A stretch of 45,317 nucleotides of DNA from an uncultured Oscillospiraceae bacterium (GTDB taxonomy: Bacteria; Bacillota; Clostridia; Oscillospirales; Ruminococcaceae), in contig CASEVW010000065.1 of assembly GCA_949291395.1 (NCBI GenBank), forward strand, positions 1 through 45,317, written 5' to 3'. Under the pieces are notes generated by a model, which was given only the letters and a program-made list of their open reading frames with translations, made no database searches and was not told the origin of the DNA. Within the stretch, counting starts at the first letter, position 1. Each line of letters begins with the position of its first letter. A program made the translations under genes and the position numbers. Below, piece by piece: positions 1 through 7,873 of this stretch.

Positions 1-1419
1 CTGTTCGGGCCGAAACAGGGCTTTGACGCAAAGGGCACGGTCCTGGCCGCGTTGCTCAGTCTTGGCCTGACCTGGCTGGCGGTGCGGCTGGCGCTGGCAA
101 AACCCGCCCGGCTGGCGGCCGAAGTACCGCCCATCGAGGCGGCCCGCTACCAGCCCTGGCAGCCCGCAGGCGAAAAAACGGGCAGCAAAAAAGGCCCCCG
201 CCCCATGACGGCGAGAGCCCTGGCAAAGATGAATGTGGCCCGCAGCCGCAAAAAGAACCTGCTCACTCTGCTCAGTTTGGTGCTGGGCGGCAGCCTGTTC
301 GTGGCGGCGGCTGTTTTGATGGCCAGCTGGGATCTGGAGGGCTATGCCCGCCAGGGTTCGTTTGAAGAGGCGGAATATGTGGTCTGGTACGACCACAACA
401 CCGAGAACAGCCTGCCCCACGGGGAGAACGAATTGCAGGTGATGGGAGCCATGGGCGAGCCGGTGCAGACGGCTCTGGCGGCCCTGCCTGGCGTGGAAAA
501 GGTCACTGCCAGCAACAAGGTGCTCTGCGGGATCTCCTGGGAGGGCGTTGGCGACAGCGAGTATGTTTCCATCGCAGCACCGGAGGAACTGCCGGTGCTG
601 GAGCGGCACCTGGAAAGCGGCAGCGACCCGAGCGAACAGCAGGAGGGCGTATTCGTGACCGCCAGCGGCCAGTGGGAAGAGCTGTACGGCCAGGTGCCCC
701 AGGTGGGGGACCAGATCACCCTGTATTACTACGACGGGCAGGAGCAGTCCGTGACCCTGCCGGTGCTGGGGGTGGCGGGCAATTCCATCCGGGACGACCT
801 GCCCTTGAGCGGCATGCTGATGGTCAGCCCCGCCGTGGGCCAAAGGCTGTTTGGCAAGATGGACACGGCCCACAGCCTAGCGGTGACCATGGAAGGCCAC
901 AGCCACACCCCGGAGCAGGACCGGCAGATGGCCGCCTTTCTGGCGGACTGGCCCCAGCTGAGCCTGGAAAGCCTCACCCAGCAGCTGGAAGAAGCAGCCC
1001 AGTCGCTGGCCATGGTCAGGACCAGCCTGCTGGCGGCCAGCGGGTTTGTGATCCTGTTCAGCCTCATCAACCTATTGAACACGCTGCTCTCCGGCCTGCT
1101 GGCCCGCAAGCGGGAGCTGGCCCTGCTGGCGGCGCTGGGCATGACCCGGCGGCAGGTGCGGGCCATGCTGGGCTGGGAAGCGATGTTCATGGCGGCGGCC
1201 AACGGGGCGGGCAGCCTGGCCTTTGGCACGTGTTTGGGCTGGGGCCTGGTGCAGCTGATGCGGCTTTTGCAGGCGGATTACATGCAGTTTGCCGCTGCGC
1301 CGGGGGCCTGCCTTGCGTATCTGGCCATCAGCCTGGCGGCCCCGCTGCTCATCACGGCGGCCTGCCTTAACAGTTTTTCCCGCGAGAGCCTGACCGAACG
1401 GCTGCGCACACCAGAATGA
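1..1419 (+). CDS. FtsX-type ABC transporter permease, 3' part
   Basis: The frame is open from the first base, so the start lies outside the window; a TTG at 52 is internal. The visible part opens with a membrane segment (LAALLSLGLTWLAVRLAL), then a basic linker, a second membrane segment (LLSLVLGGSLFVAAAVLM), an extracytoplasmic domain of about 230 residues and three C-terminal membrane segments, the first within FVILFSLINLLNTLLSGLLARKRE-like sequence. The RKRELALLAALGMTRRQV stretch is typical of the FtsX/MacB permease fold. These proteins couple ATP hydrolysis by a partner ATPase to extrusion or sensing of peptides, antibiotics or lipoproteins. The ATPase gene would be expected upstream, off the window. 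Its last 53 bp overlap the convergent MATE gene. Substrate cannot be told. Confidence 0.85.
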   Translation: MFGPKQGFDAKGTVLAALLSLGLTWLAVRLALAKPARLAAEVPPIEAARYQPWQPAGEKTGSKKGPRPMTARALAKMNVARSRKKNLLTLLSLVLGGSLFVAAAVLMASWDLEGYARQGSFEEAEYVVWYDHNTENSLPHGENELQVMGAMGEPVQTALAALPGVEKVTASNKVLCGISWEGVGDSEYVSIAAPEELPVLERHLESGSDPSEQQEGVFVTASGQWEELYGQVPQVGDQITLYYYDGQEQSVTLPVLGVAGNSIRDDLPLSGMLMVSPAVGQRLFGKMDTAHSLAVTMEGHSHTPEQDRQMAAFLADWPQLSLESLTQQLEEAAQSLAMVRTSLLAASGFVILFSLINLLNTLLSGLLARKRELALLAALGMTRRQVRAMLGWEAMFMAAANGAGSLAFGTCLGWGLVQLMRLLQADYMQFAAAPGACLAYLAISLAAPLLITAACLNSFSRESLTERLRTPE

Positions 1420-2689
1420 ATGCAAAGGCCGCCGCTTCGGCCAAAACGTAAGACAGCCACACCCCGTTCAAACCGAAAGTCAGCCCCAGCAGAAGGGCCA
1501 GCGGCACCAGGGCGATGCAGCCCCGGATCATCGAGACCCAAAAGCCCATCCGGGGCTGGTTCACCGCACTGTGGAAGGCGGCGGTGATGATGTTGGGCCC
1601 CGCAAAGAAAAAGCCCAAAAAGTACAGTGTCATGCCGTGGCGGGCAATGGCGGCCAGCTGGGCGTCGCCGTCCTGGTTGAAGGCGGCCACCAGCGGCCCG
1701 GCCCACAGGTTGACGGCCAGGTAAAACAGCCCCGCCAGCACCAGGGCCAGAGTGAGGGCATAGCGGCGGATCTTGTTCAGGGAGGCCGTATCCGAATGGC
1801 CGTAGGCCTCGCTGATCAGCGGCTGGATGCCCTGGGCGATGCCGGTAAAGACGGCGATGCCCACCAGGGCCAGGTTGGCGATGATGCCGTAGGCGGCAAC
1901 GCCGGTGTTGCCGGCGGCGCGCAGGATCAGCTGGTTGAACACCAGCAGCACCACGCCGGAGGAAAGCTCGGTGACAAAGCTGGAAAGCCCCAGGGGCGCG
2001 GCGTGAAGCACCGCCGGCAGCGAAAACTGCCGGGGCGAAAAATGCAGCCGGCAGCGGCCTTTGGCGGACGGAAGAAAATGCGTCCCCAGCACGCAGAGGC
2101 TCAGCACCGGGGCGATGCCGGTGGCCAGCGCCGCGCCGAACATGCCCATGCCCAGGGGGAACATGAACACATAGTCTAAGATCACGTTGGAAAAGCTGCT
2201 GGTGAACATGGCGGCCATGGCCAGCTGGGGCGCGCCGTCGTTGCGCACAAAGGCTTGCAGAATATTGTTCAGCAAAAAGAAGGGGGCAAAGCTGAGGATC
2301 GTGTGCATGTATTCCATGGCCAGCGCCAGGGTCTCGCTGTCTGCCCCCAGCAGAAGCACCAGAGGCCGGGTGAGGAGCAGCCCCACCGCAATGCCGACAG
2401 CGCCCAGGCCAAGGCCCAGCAGCATCATACTGGAGAACACCCGCTGGGCCCCCTGCTCGTCCTTTTGGGCCTGGAAGATGGCGTAGCGGGTGCCGCCGCC
2501 GATGCCCAGCATCAGGCCCAGGGCGTTCATCACGTTGAACACCGGGATGCAGATGTTCAGGGCGGCCAGGCCGCTGGTGCCCTGGGAGGCAGCCACAAAA
2601 AAGGTGTCCGCCAGGATGTAGCAGGAAAGGCTGATGGTGCCCAGCACATTGGTGCTCACATAGCGGCAGAATTTTGGCAGTACGTTCAT
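1367..2689 (-). CDS. MATE family efflux transporter
   Basis: A 440-residue, 12-helix inner-membrane protein of the MATE/MatE family, which exports cationic drugs, metabolites or toxins in exchange for Na+ or H+. The two-bundle organisation is visible, with the N half containing ADTFFVAASQGTSGLAALNI and the mid-loop around residue 200-230. I place the start at 2689 (MNVLPKF) because a GGGAGGA ribosome site sits 11 nt upstream; an in-frame ATG at 2728 would put that site inside the coding sequence. The gene has its own promoter and a leader of about 125 nt with a terminator-like hairpin and a short overlapping reading frame, so expression is probably controlled by attenuation. It converges on and overlaps the ABC permease by 53 bp. 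Substrate is unknown. Confidence 0.9.
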   Translation of the reverse strand: MNVLPKFCRYVSTNVLGTISLSCYILADTFFVAASQGTSGLAALNICIPVFNVMNALGLMLGIGGGTRYAIFQAQKDEQGAQRVFSSMMLLGLGLGAVGIAVGLLLTRPLVLLLGADSETLALAMEYMHTILSFAPFFLLNNILQAFVRNDGAPQLAMAAMFTSSFSNVILDYVFMFPLGMGMFGAALATGIAPVLSLCVLGTHFLPSAKGRCRLHFSPRQFSLPAVLHAAPLGLSSFVTELSSGVVLLVFNQLILRAAGNTGVAAYGIIANLALVGIAVFTGIAQGIQPLISEAYGHSDTASLNKIRRYALTLALVLAGLFYLAVNLWAGPLVAAFNQDGDAQLAAIARHGMTLYFLGFFFAGPNIITAAFHSAVNQPRMGFWVSMIRGCIALVPLALLLGLTFGLNGVWLSYVLAEAAAFAFILVCAAVRSGSRGKNC

Positions 2690-2796
2690 GTTGGTAAAAG
2701 TCCTCCCTGGCAACAAAAAAGGTGCCAAGACCCTGCCTTCTCAGATCTACGGCAGAGGTCCAGGCACCTGACGGGCGTCCGATGATCACCCGGCAT
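2686..2796 (-). CDS. Possible 36-codon leader peptide of the MATE gene
   Basis: An ATG about 16 nt after the predicted transcription start opens a 36-codon frame (begins MPGDHRTPVRCLDLCRR). It runs through both arms of the terminator-like hairpin and ends at a TGA that overlaps the MATE start (ATGA). Such an arrangement is typical of translational coupling and ribosome-mediated attenuation. There is no Shine-Dalgarno sequence before the ATG, so translation is uncertain. It could equally be chance inside a structured RNA. Confidence 0.35.
   Translation of the reverse strand: MPGDHRTPVRCLDLCRRSEKAGSWHLFCCQGGLLPT
2715..2769 (-). terminator. Leader terminator/attenuator before MATE gene
   Basis: Read on the minus strand, AGGTGCC, GGACC and CTGCC pair with GGCAG, GGTCT and GGCACCT around a loop, followed by TTTTTTG. 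It lies after the promoter and before the ribosome site of the MATE gene, so it would stop transcription before the gene unless something disrupts it. A separate 6-bp hairpin (CGGGTG with CGCCCG, 2772-2792) precedes it. Confidence 0.75.
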
Positions 2797-2819
2797 GTTG
2801 CAATAAATTGTCGAAGAGC

Positions 2820-2848
2820 AGTATAGCAAATCGCCGAAAAAAAGTCAA
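2820..2848 (-). promoter_or_regulatory. Promoter of the MATE leader
   Basis: Minus strand -35 TTGACT (2843-2848), 17-bp spacer, -10 TATACT (2820-2825). Close to the SigA consensus; predicted start near 2813. Confidence 0.8.
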
Positions 2849-2854
2849 GCGGCG

Positions 2855-2897
2855 GCACAAAAGGCCGGGCAAGCATCGCTTGCCCGGCCTTTTGTGC
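2855..2897 (-). terminator. Terminator of the M32 carboxypeptidase gene
   Basis: A perfect 20-bp inverted repeat with a 3-nt loop, containing AAAAGGCCGGGCAAGC and its complement, lies 7 bp after the stop of the carboxypeptidase gene. The A and T runs on both sides make it usable in either direction. It also separates that gene from the MATE promoter. Confidence 0.9.
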
Positions 2898-2903
2898 GTG
2901 AAG

Positions 2904-4394
2904 TTACAGCTGGTAGATGGCAGAGTATTTTTCCACCAGGTAGTCGGTGTAATACTTGGGGTCGAAGGCAGCGCCGCAGGCGTTTTGCAGCAGCCAGGCG
3001 GGGCTCTTCTCCTTGCCGTACTGCCACACCCGCTCCTCCAGCCAGCGGGTGATGGGGACCCAGTCGCCCGCTTCCAGCAAGGCGTCCACGTCCAGGGTCT
3101 TGCGCATCTGGGCCATCATCTGGGCGCCGTAGGCGGTGCCCAGGGCATAGCTGGGGAAGTAGCCCATGTCGCCGCAGGCCCAGTGGATGTCCTGCAGAAC
3201 GCCGTGGGCGTCGTCCGGCACCTCCACGCCCAGCAGCTCCTTCATCTGGGCGTTCCAGGCGGCGGGCAGGTCCTTCACGGCCAGCGAGCCGTCCATCAGC
3301 CGTTTTTCCAGCTCGTAGCGCACCATGATGTGCAGGCAGTAGGTCACCTCGTCCGCCTCGGTGCGGATCAGGCTGGGCTGGCACTGGTTCACCGCCTTGT
3401 AGAAGGCCTCGGGGGTCACGCCCGCCAGCTGGTCGGGGAACAGCGCGGTGAGCTGGGGCCACAGGTTTTTGATAAAGCCCAGGCTGCGGCCCAGGTAGTT
3501 CTCGCACAGGCGGCTCTGGCTCTCGTGCAGGCCCATGGAGGCCCCGCCGGACAGGCAGGTGTATTGTAGCCGGTCGGCGATGTGCAGCTCGTACAGGGCA
3601 TGGCCGCCCTCGTGGATCACCGAATACAGGTTGCTGGCCATGTCGTCCTCGTGGTAGTGGGTGGTGATGCGCACGTCGCCCTTGTAAAACTCGGTGGTGA
3701 AGGGGTGCTCGCTCTCGCCCAGCTGGCAGTGGCCGGCGTCGATGCCCATCCGCTCCATCACCATGCGGGACAGCTTGCGCTGGGCCTCCAGCGGCCAGGT
3801 GGTGTTCAGGAAATCACTGGGGATGGCGGCGCCCTTTTCCACGATCTGCTTCACCAGCGGCTGGATCACCGCCTTCAGCTGGGCAAAGAAGGCGTCGCAC
3901 TGGGCCATGTCCAGCCCTTTTTCGTACTTGTCCAGCCACACGTCATAGGGGGCTTTGTCCGGGTCAAAATAGGCGGCGGTGCGGCGGCGGTAGTCCACGA
4001 TCTGTTCCAGATAGGGGGCGAACAGGGAAAAATCGCTGGCGGCTTTGGCTTTTTCCCAGGCGTTGATGGCGGCGGTGGTCAGCTTGACGAAGGCGGCGTA
4101 CTCCTGGGCGGGGATCTTGCTGGTCTCGTCGTACATGCGCTGCAGCTCGGCCACCTCGGCGGCCTCCTGTTCGCCCAGCGCCTCACTGCGGGCCTTTTCC
4201 AGCAGGGCAGGCAGGGCAGGGTCAGCGATCAGGCTGTACTGGATGCCGCTGAGCACCTCCAGCGCCTCGCCCCGGCCCGCGTAGCTTTCGCTGGGGGCGG
4301 CGGTCTGGGCGTCGTAGTCGATCACATTCAAAGCAAACTGAAAGGCGTACAGCTTTTTTTGCAGCGCGCGCAGGGTCTGCATGGTTTCGGTCAT
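2904..4394 (-). CDS. M32 family metallocarboxypeptidase
   Basis: A 496-residue cytosolic peptidase of family M32 (thermostable carboxypeptidase Taq type), which removes C-terminal residues from peptides with broad specificity. The HEXXH zinc motif is HEGGH at residues 261-265, and the family signature GLHESQSRLCEN follows at about 288-299, supplying the third zinc ligand. YDVWLDKYEKG near 150 matches the conserved YD-LLD-YEPG segment. Length matches the family (about 500). The start at 4394 has AAGGAG about 10 nt upstream. It is transcribed alone from a TTGTAT/TATAAT promoter, with a strong terminator after it. Role is likely general peptide turnover. Confidence 0.95.
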   Translation of the reverse strand: MTETMQTLRALQKKLYAFQFALNVIDYDAQTAAPSESYAGRGEALEVLSGIQYSLIADPALPALLEKARSEALGEQEAAEVAELQRMYDETSKIPAQEYAAFVKLTTAAINAWEKAKAASDFSLFAPYLEQIVDYRRRTAAYFDPDKAPYDVWLDKYEKGLDMAQCDAFFAQLKAVIQPLVKQIVEKGAAIPSDFLNTTWPLEAQRKLSRMVMERMGIDAGHCQLGESEHPFTTEFYKGDVRITTHYHEDDMASNLYSVIHEGGHALYELHIADRLQYTCLSGGASMGLHESQSRLCENYLGRSLGFIKNLWPQLTALFPDQLAGVTPEAFYKAVNQCQPSLIRTEADEVTYCLHIMVRYELEKRLMDGSLAVKDLPAAWNAQMKELLGVEVPDDAHGVLQDIHWACGDMGYFPSYALGTAYGAQMMAQMRKTLDVDALLEAGDWVPITRWLEERVWQYGKEKSPAWLLQNACGAAFDPKYYTDYLVEKYSAIYQL

Positions 4395-4464
4395 GGGGGA
4401 TCACTCCTTTTTTGATGATGCAAGCCCAGGGCCTGCGCGGCCCCGGCGGGGATGCTTTACTGTT

Positions 4465-4493
4465 ATTATAGCGGAAGGGGCGGGAAAATACAA
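4465..4493 (-). promoter_or_regulatory. Promoter of the M32 carboxypeptidase gene
   Basis: Minus strand -35 TTGTAT (4488-4493), 17-bp spacer, perfect -10 TATAAT (4465-4470), about 70 bp before the start codon. Confidence 0.7.
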
Positions 4494-4590
4494 AGGATGG
4501 AAAACCCGGGGCAAATAGCACAAAAAAGTCGGGCGGATTTGCGCAAAACAAACAAATTTTGCCCGGAGGAAACAAGCCGGGGGATTTGGC

Positions 4591-4619
4591 TTGTTTTTGC
4601 GGGGCGCATCCGGTATAGT
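4591..4619 (+). promoter_or_regulatory. Promoter of the glycosyltransferase gene
   Basis: -35 TTGTTT (4591-4596), 17-bp spacer, -10 TATAGT (4614-4619), about 50 bp before the start codon. Confidence 0.6.
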
Positions 4620-4669
4620 TAAAAGAAGAACACAACGGGTAAATGGATCAACAAAAGGAGGAATGTGGG

Positions 4670-5518
4670 ATGGAACGGCCGCTGGTCAGCGTGATCGTGC
4701 CGGTGTACAATGCGGGGTTGCACATTGCCCGCTGCGTGGAGAGCATCCGCAAGCAGAGCTATGACAATCTGGAGATCATTTTGGTGAATGACGGTAGCAA
4801 GGACGCCAGCTTGAAGGTGGTGGAGATGTACGCCCGGGTGGACAAGCGCATCCTCCTCATCGACAAGGACAACAGCGGCGTGTCCGCTACCCGGAACCTG
4901 GCCATCCAGATGGCCACCGGCAAATACCTGCAATTTGTGGACAGCGACGACTATCTGGCACCGGACGCCACCCGCCTGCTGGTGGAAAAGGCGGAGGAAC
5001 ATAAGACCGACCTGGTGATCGCCCAGTATTACCGGGTGGAGACCCACAAGCCCCTGTTTGCCAAAGAGGACAGCGACGACAGCTACCAGACCATCGAGCA
5101 GTTCGGCTTTTTGAAAGAGGGCTTTTACGACAAGACCGCCTTTGCCAAGGGCCTGATGAAGGAACCGGCCAGCTTTTATTACGGCGTGATGTGGAACAAA
5201 CTCTACCGGCGGGACATCGTGATGAACCACGGCATCCAGTGCAACGTGGAGCTGGGCTGGAGCGAGGACCTGCTGTTCAATTTGGAGTACATCCGCTACG
5301 CCGCCCGCTTTTATGCCCTGGACGCGCCGGTGTATTATTACGTGCAGAACCCCCAAAGCATCACGGCCACCCAGCTGGGCATCCGCAACACGGTGAAGAT
5401 GCTCTCCACCAAGGCCAGCCTGTTCGCCTATTACAAAAAGCTGTACGAAGAGCTGGGCCTTTACGAGGAAAACAAGCTGCAAATTTATAAATATCTGGTG
5501 GCCATGGCGGAGACCTGA
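4670..5518 (+). CDS. Family 2 glycosyltransferase
   Basis: A 282-residue GT-A fold glycosyltransferase of family GT2. The N terminus LVSVIVPVYNAG binds the nucleotide sugar, the DGSKD and DNSGVSATRN segments follow, and FVDSDDYL carries the metal-binding DXD motif. The C-terminal part (residues about 150-280) has the helical segment and conserved WSEDLLFNLEY typical of cell-wall or exopolysaccharide transferases such as EpsJ-like enzymes. The start at 4670 is chosen over the ATG at 4643 because AGGAGG ends 8 nt upstream. It is soluble or peripheral, with no membrane segment. No polysaccharide genes lie beside it, so acceptor and sugar are unknown. It is somewhat short for the family. Confidence 0.9.
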   Translation: MERPLVSVIVPVYNAGLHIARCVESIRKQSYDNLEIILVNDGSKDASLKVVEMYARVDKRILLIDKDNSGVSATRNLAIQMATGKYLQFVDSDDYLAPDATRLLVEKAEEHKTDLVIAQYYRVETHKPLFAKEDSDDSYQTIEQFGFLKEGFYDKTAFAKGLMKEPASFYYGVMWNKLYRRDIVMNHGIQCNVELGWSEDLLFNLEYIRYAARFYALDAPVYYYVQNPQSITATQLGIRNTVKMLSTKASLFAYYKKLYEELGLYEENKLQIYKYLVAMAET

Positions 5519-5537
5519 CGCCGCAGCCCCTGTAGAC

Positions 5538-5575
5538 AAAGAATGCCCTCCGGCAGCTGCCGGAGGGCGTTCTTT
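5538..5575. terminator. Bidirectional terminator
   Basis: A near-perfect palindrome (AAAGAATGCCCTCC with its complement; perfect from 5545 to 5568) lies between the converging glycosyltransferase and amidase genes and can serve both. Confidence 0.8.
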
Positions 5576-5589
5576 GCGTTAAAAGAAGA

Positions 5590-7146
5590 TCAGTTGTTGT
5601 ACCCCAGTATCTGGATCAGCCGGATGTCCGCATAGGCGTAGGCGCGCATGGGCCAGTCGATCCGGTCGGTGGTGTTGGAGGCGATCAAAAAGTCGATGGG
5701 CTGGCCGTCATCGTCCAGCACAACTTCGGTCACCAGCACCGAGTGCTTCCATTCCCCGTCCGCGCCGTACTGGATCACGTCGCCGGGCTGGGCGGTGTAA
5801 AGGTTGGCATCCGGCTGGGCCACCAGCCCGTAGCCGCCGTTTTCGGTCACGTAGGTGTAAAATTCATCCACGCCGCTCCAGCTGGTGGAACGGCCCCGGG
5901 CTTCCGAATAGCTGTTCAGGTAGTCGCTGTACCACTTCCACTGCTGGGTGTCGTAGCCGTAAACATCCATGGGGATGCCCCCGGCGTAGAGGCATTGGGA
6001 GGTGAAGTTGTTGCAGTTGCCGCCGTAATCGTCGTAAACGCCCCACTCCGGGTTGCGGGCGATGGCCGTGAGCCCCACCCATTGCCGGGCATAGTCCACA
6101 GCGGCCTGCCGGTCGTAGGGCATCTCATAGCTCAGGTCGGACTGCTGCGCCGCGGGGTCGGCCAGATACTCCGCCCGCTGGGCGTCCAGCTTGTCCAGGT
6201 CGCTGCGGGCGGCGGCCACCAGCTGGTCCACCGTCTGCTGCACGGCGGCCTCCATGGAGGAAGCCGACTGTTCCTGATAAACGTCCCGCACCAGGTTGAA
6301 ACCGTCCTCGCTTTTTTCGTGGAAAGCGATCTTGCCGTCCGCCGTGAAGGTGAACTCGTTCAAAATGCCGCAGCTGGAACTGGTGCGGCCGTTCAGGCAG
6401 GCGAACTGCATCTGGTCGTCCTCCCGCAGGGCCACAAAATAACCGCCGTTGTCGGTGGGGGCGCATTCCTCCACCGTCAGGCCGATCTCAAAGCTGGTGA
6501 CGGTCAGGTCCACCGGCTGCATGGCCCGCACCTGGCTGATGAAGCTGACGCTGGCTTTGTCCAGCAGCTGGGCTTCCCGGCCGGACTGGGTGGAGGCGTA
6601 CAGGCCGGTAAGATCCGGGGCCTCCAGCCGGGCGGCGGCGTTGTGGGTGGTCACGAACCAGGCTTCCAGCGTTTCCTGGATGGTCTGGGGCAGCATGTCG
6701 CCGCCGGAACGGAACACGCAGCTGCCCAGATCCCCCTGGGGCTGGGCAGGGCTGTCGGTGCCGGAGGTGCTGGCGGCGCTCACATCATCCCCGGCGGCGG
6801 GGACGGAGGGCAGCGTCAGCAGGTCTTTGGTCCAGAACACCGCCAGAGCCACCAGGGCCACGCAGAACAGGGCCACCATTCCAAACAGCAGCGGGTCCGA
6901 CCGCCGCTTTCGGGGACGTTTTGACTGCTGCTGGCTGCTCGCGGCGGGAGCCTGTCCGCCGGAGGAAGCAGGCCGCTGGGCGCGCTGAGGGCCTCGGGGT
7001 GCCTGCGCCGAGGCTTGGCGCACGGAAGGAGTGGCCGTGGCCTTTTTTGCGGAAGAGGCCGGACGGCGCACCTTCCGGGAGGCATTGGGGCGCTGCGCTG
7101 GTCTCTCCGGCGCGCGGTAACGCCATCCCTCCTGTTTGTTTGCCAT
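5590..7146 (-). CDS. Membrane-anchored amidase_6 (CHAP-like) domain protein
   Basis: A 518-residue protein with a long basic, Ala/Pro/Arg-rich N-terminal tail (1-85), one membrane segment (about 86-104, LLFGMVALFCVALVALAVFW) and a large external part. Residues about 140-340 resemble an NTF2-like region; the C-terminal 345-518 is a putative amidase domain (amidase_6) with GGNCNNFTSQ giving the likely nucleophile Cys378 and WKHSVLV giving His468. Family members are thought to cut peptidoglycan or peptides, but this activity is inferred. The N-terminal tail would be cytosolic and may bind nucleic acid or partner proteins. The start at 7146 has AAGGAGG 9 nt before it. It is the last native gene before the AT-rich restriction island. 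Confidence 0.85.
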   Translation of the reverse strand: MANKQEGWRYRAPERPAQRPNASRKVRRPASSAKKATATPSVRQASAQAPRGPQRAQRPASSGGQAPAASSQQQSKRPRKRRSDPLLFGMVALFCVALVALAVFWTKDLLTLPSVPAAGDDVSAASTSGTDSPAQPQGDLGSCVFRSGGDMLPQTIQETLEAWFVTTHNAAARLEAPDLTGLYASTQSGREAQLLDKASVSFISQVRAMQPVDLTVTSFEIGLTVEECAPTDNGGYFVALREDDQMQFACLNGRTSSSCGILNEFTFTADGKIAFHEKSEDGFNLVRDVYQEQSASSMEAAVQQTVDQLVAAARSDLDKLDAQRAEYLADPAAQQSDLSYEMPYDRQAAVDYARQWVGLTAIARNPEWGVYDDYGGNCNNFTSQCLYAGGIPMDVYGYDTQQWKWYSDYLNSYSEARGRSTSWSGVDEFYTYVTENGGYGLVAQPDANLYTAQPGDVIQYGADGEWKHSVLVTEVVLDDDGQPIDFLIASNTTDRIDWPMRAYAYADIRLIQILGYNN

Positions 7147-7197
7147 ACTGCCATTCCTCCTTGCTGCTTTTTGCTGCCTTTTTACTGTGCTAAAATC

Positions 7198-7230
7198 ATT
7201 ATAGCACGAAGTTGTATCGGAATTGTATCG
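7198..7230 (-). promoter_or_regulatory. Promoter of the amidase gene with direct repeats
   Basis: Minus strand -10 TATAAT (7198-7203). In the place of a clear -35 there is an 8-bp direct repeat, TTGTATCG on the plus strand at 7212-7219 and 7223-7230, an 11-bp step or about one helical turn. This is a possible activator site. Between 7231 and the island edge nothing else is recognisable. Confidence 0.45.
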
Positions 7231-7332
7231 AAGAAAGCGCTGAAACGGTAAATTTTACGGTCCCGCTTGGTATTTTGGCAAAATCAACAGATATCAGGCG
7301 TCTGGTTGGACAAAATGCCGGAAGGCACTGGC

Positions 7333-7345
7333 GCTTCTTGCGGGC
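7333..7345 (+). repeat. Left 13-bp direct repeat of the island
   Basis: GCTTCTTGCGGGC, identical to 10526-10538. It starts 6 bp beyond the end of the extended vsr frame. Confidence 0.6.
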
Positions 7346-7350
7346 GTGAC

Positions 7351-7836
7351 TCACGAATCGTCATCAAGGTAGTTTGAAGAATTGGTGAGAGGCTCATCGG
7401 ATATACACCTGGATAATTTAATTTGAAAAATTGTTTCTTCAATCACACTGACGCATTCAGCCGTGTTTTGAAGGATGTCTTTTCCCTAAAAGCGTAAAAC
7501 AGTCCATCCCATGTATTGTAACCGTTGCTCAATTTCGTTGTCGCGCTCTAGATTTTTTTCGATTTTGGTGATCCAAAAAGTGGGATTTTTGCCATGCTCC
7601 AACTTGGTGCGTAATGTTTCCCAATCTTTTCCATGCCAAAATTCTGCATCACAAAAAATAGCTAGCTTGTATTTTGTGAAGACAATATCTGGTTTTCCGG
7701 GCAGTGTTGCCACGTTTTTGCGGTAGCGATATCCTTTGTGCCACAAAGCTTTTCTGAGAATAAGTTCAATATTGGTATCCTTGGAATGAACACTACTCAT
7801 TATTTTGTGAGTTTGCTGTGGCGTGTAACGTGACAT
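7351..7836 (-). pseudogene. vsr: Vsr mismatch endonuclease with in-frame amber codon
   Basis: Vsr nicks DNA 5' of T:G mismatches that arise when 5-methylcytosine deaminates, and normally accompanies a C5 methyltransferase, as here. The first 116 codons contain PDIV (Asp50), EFWHGKDW (residues 65-72) and the conserved FWITKIEKNLERD and MGWTVLRF blocks. A TAG at 7486-7488 then stops translation exactly where the family has a Trp (RFW). Translation of the same frame past the TAG continues with GKDILQNTAECVSVIEE and further sense codons to a TGA at 7351, which resembles the usual Vsr tail. A single TGG to TAG change explains it. The product made without readthrough spans 7486-7836. The N-terminal catalytic residues survive, so partial function is possible. 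Confidence 0.75.
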
Positions 7837-7873
7837 GGAAATGTTCGCCTTTCTACATAAATATAACTATGAT

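Noticed and set aside
2822-2876. Minus-strand frame 1278-2876 of 532 codons covering the MATE gene
   Set aside because: It is a GC-rich shadow without family resemblance; the MATE frame has clear helices and a ribosome site.
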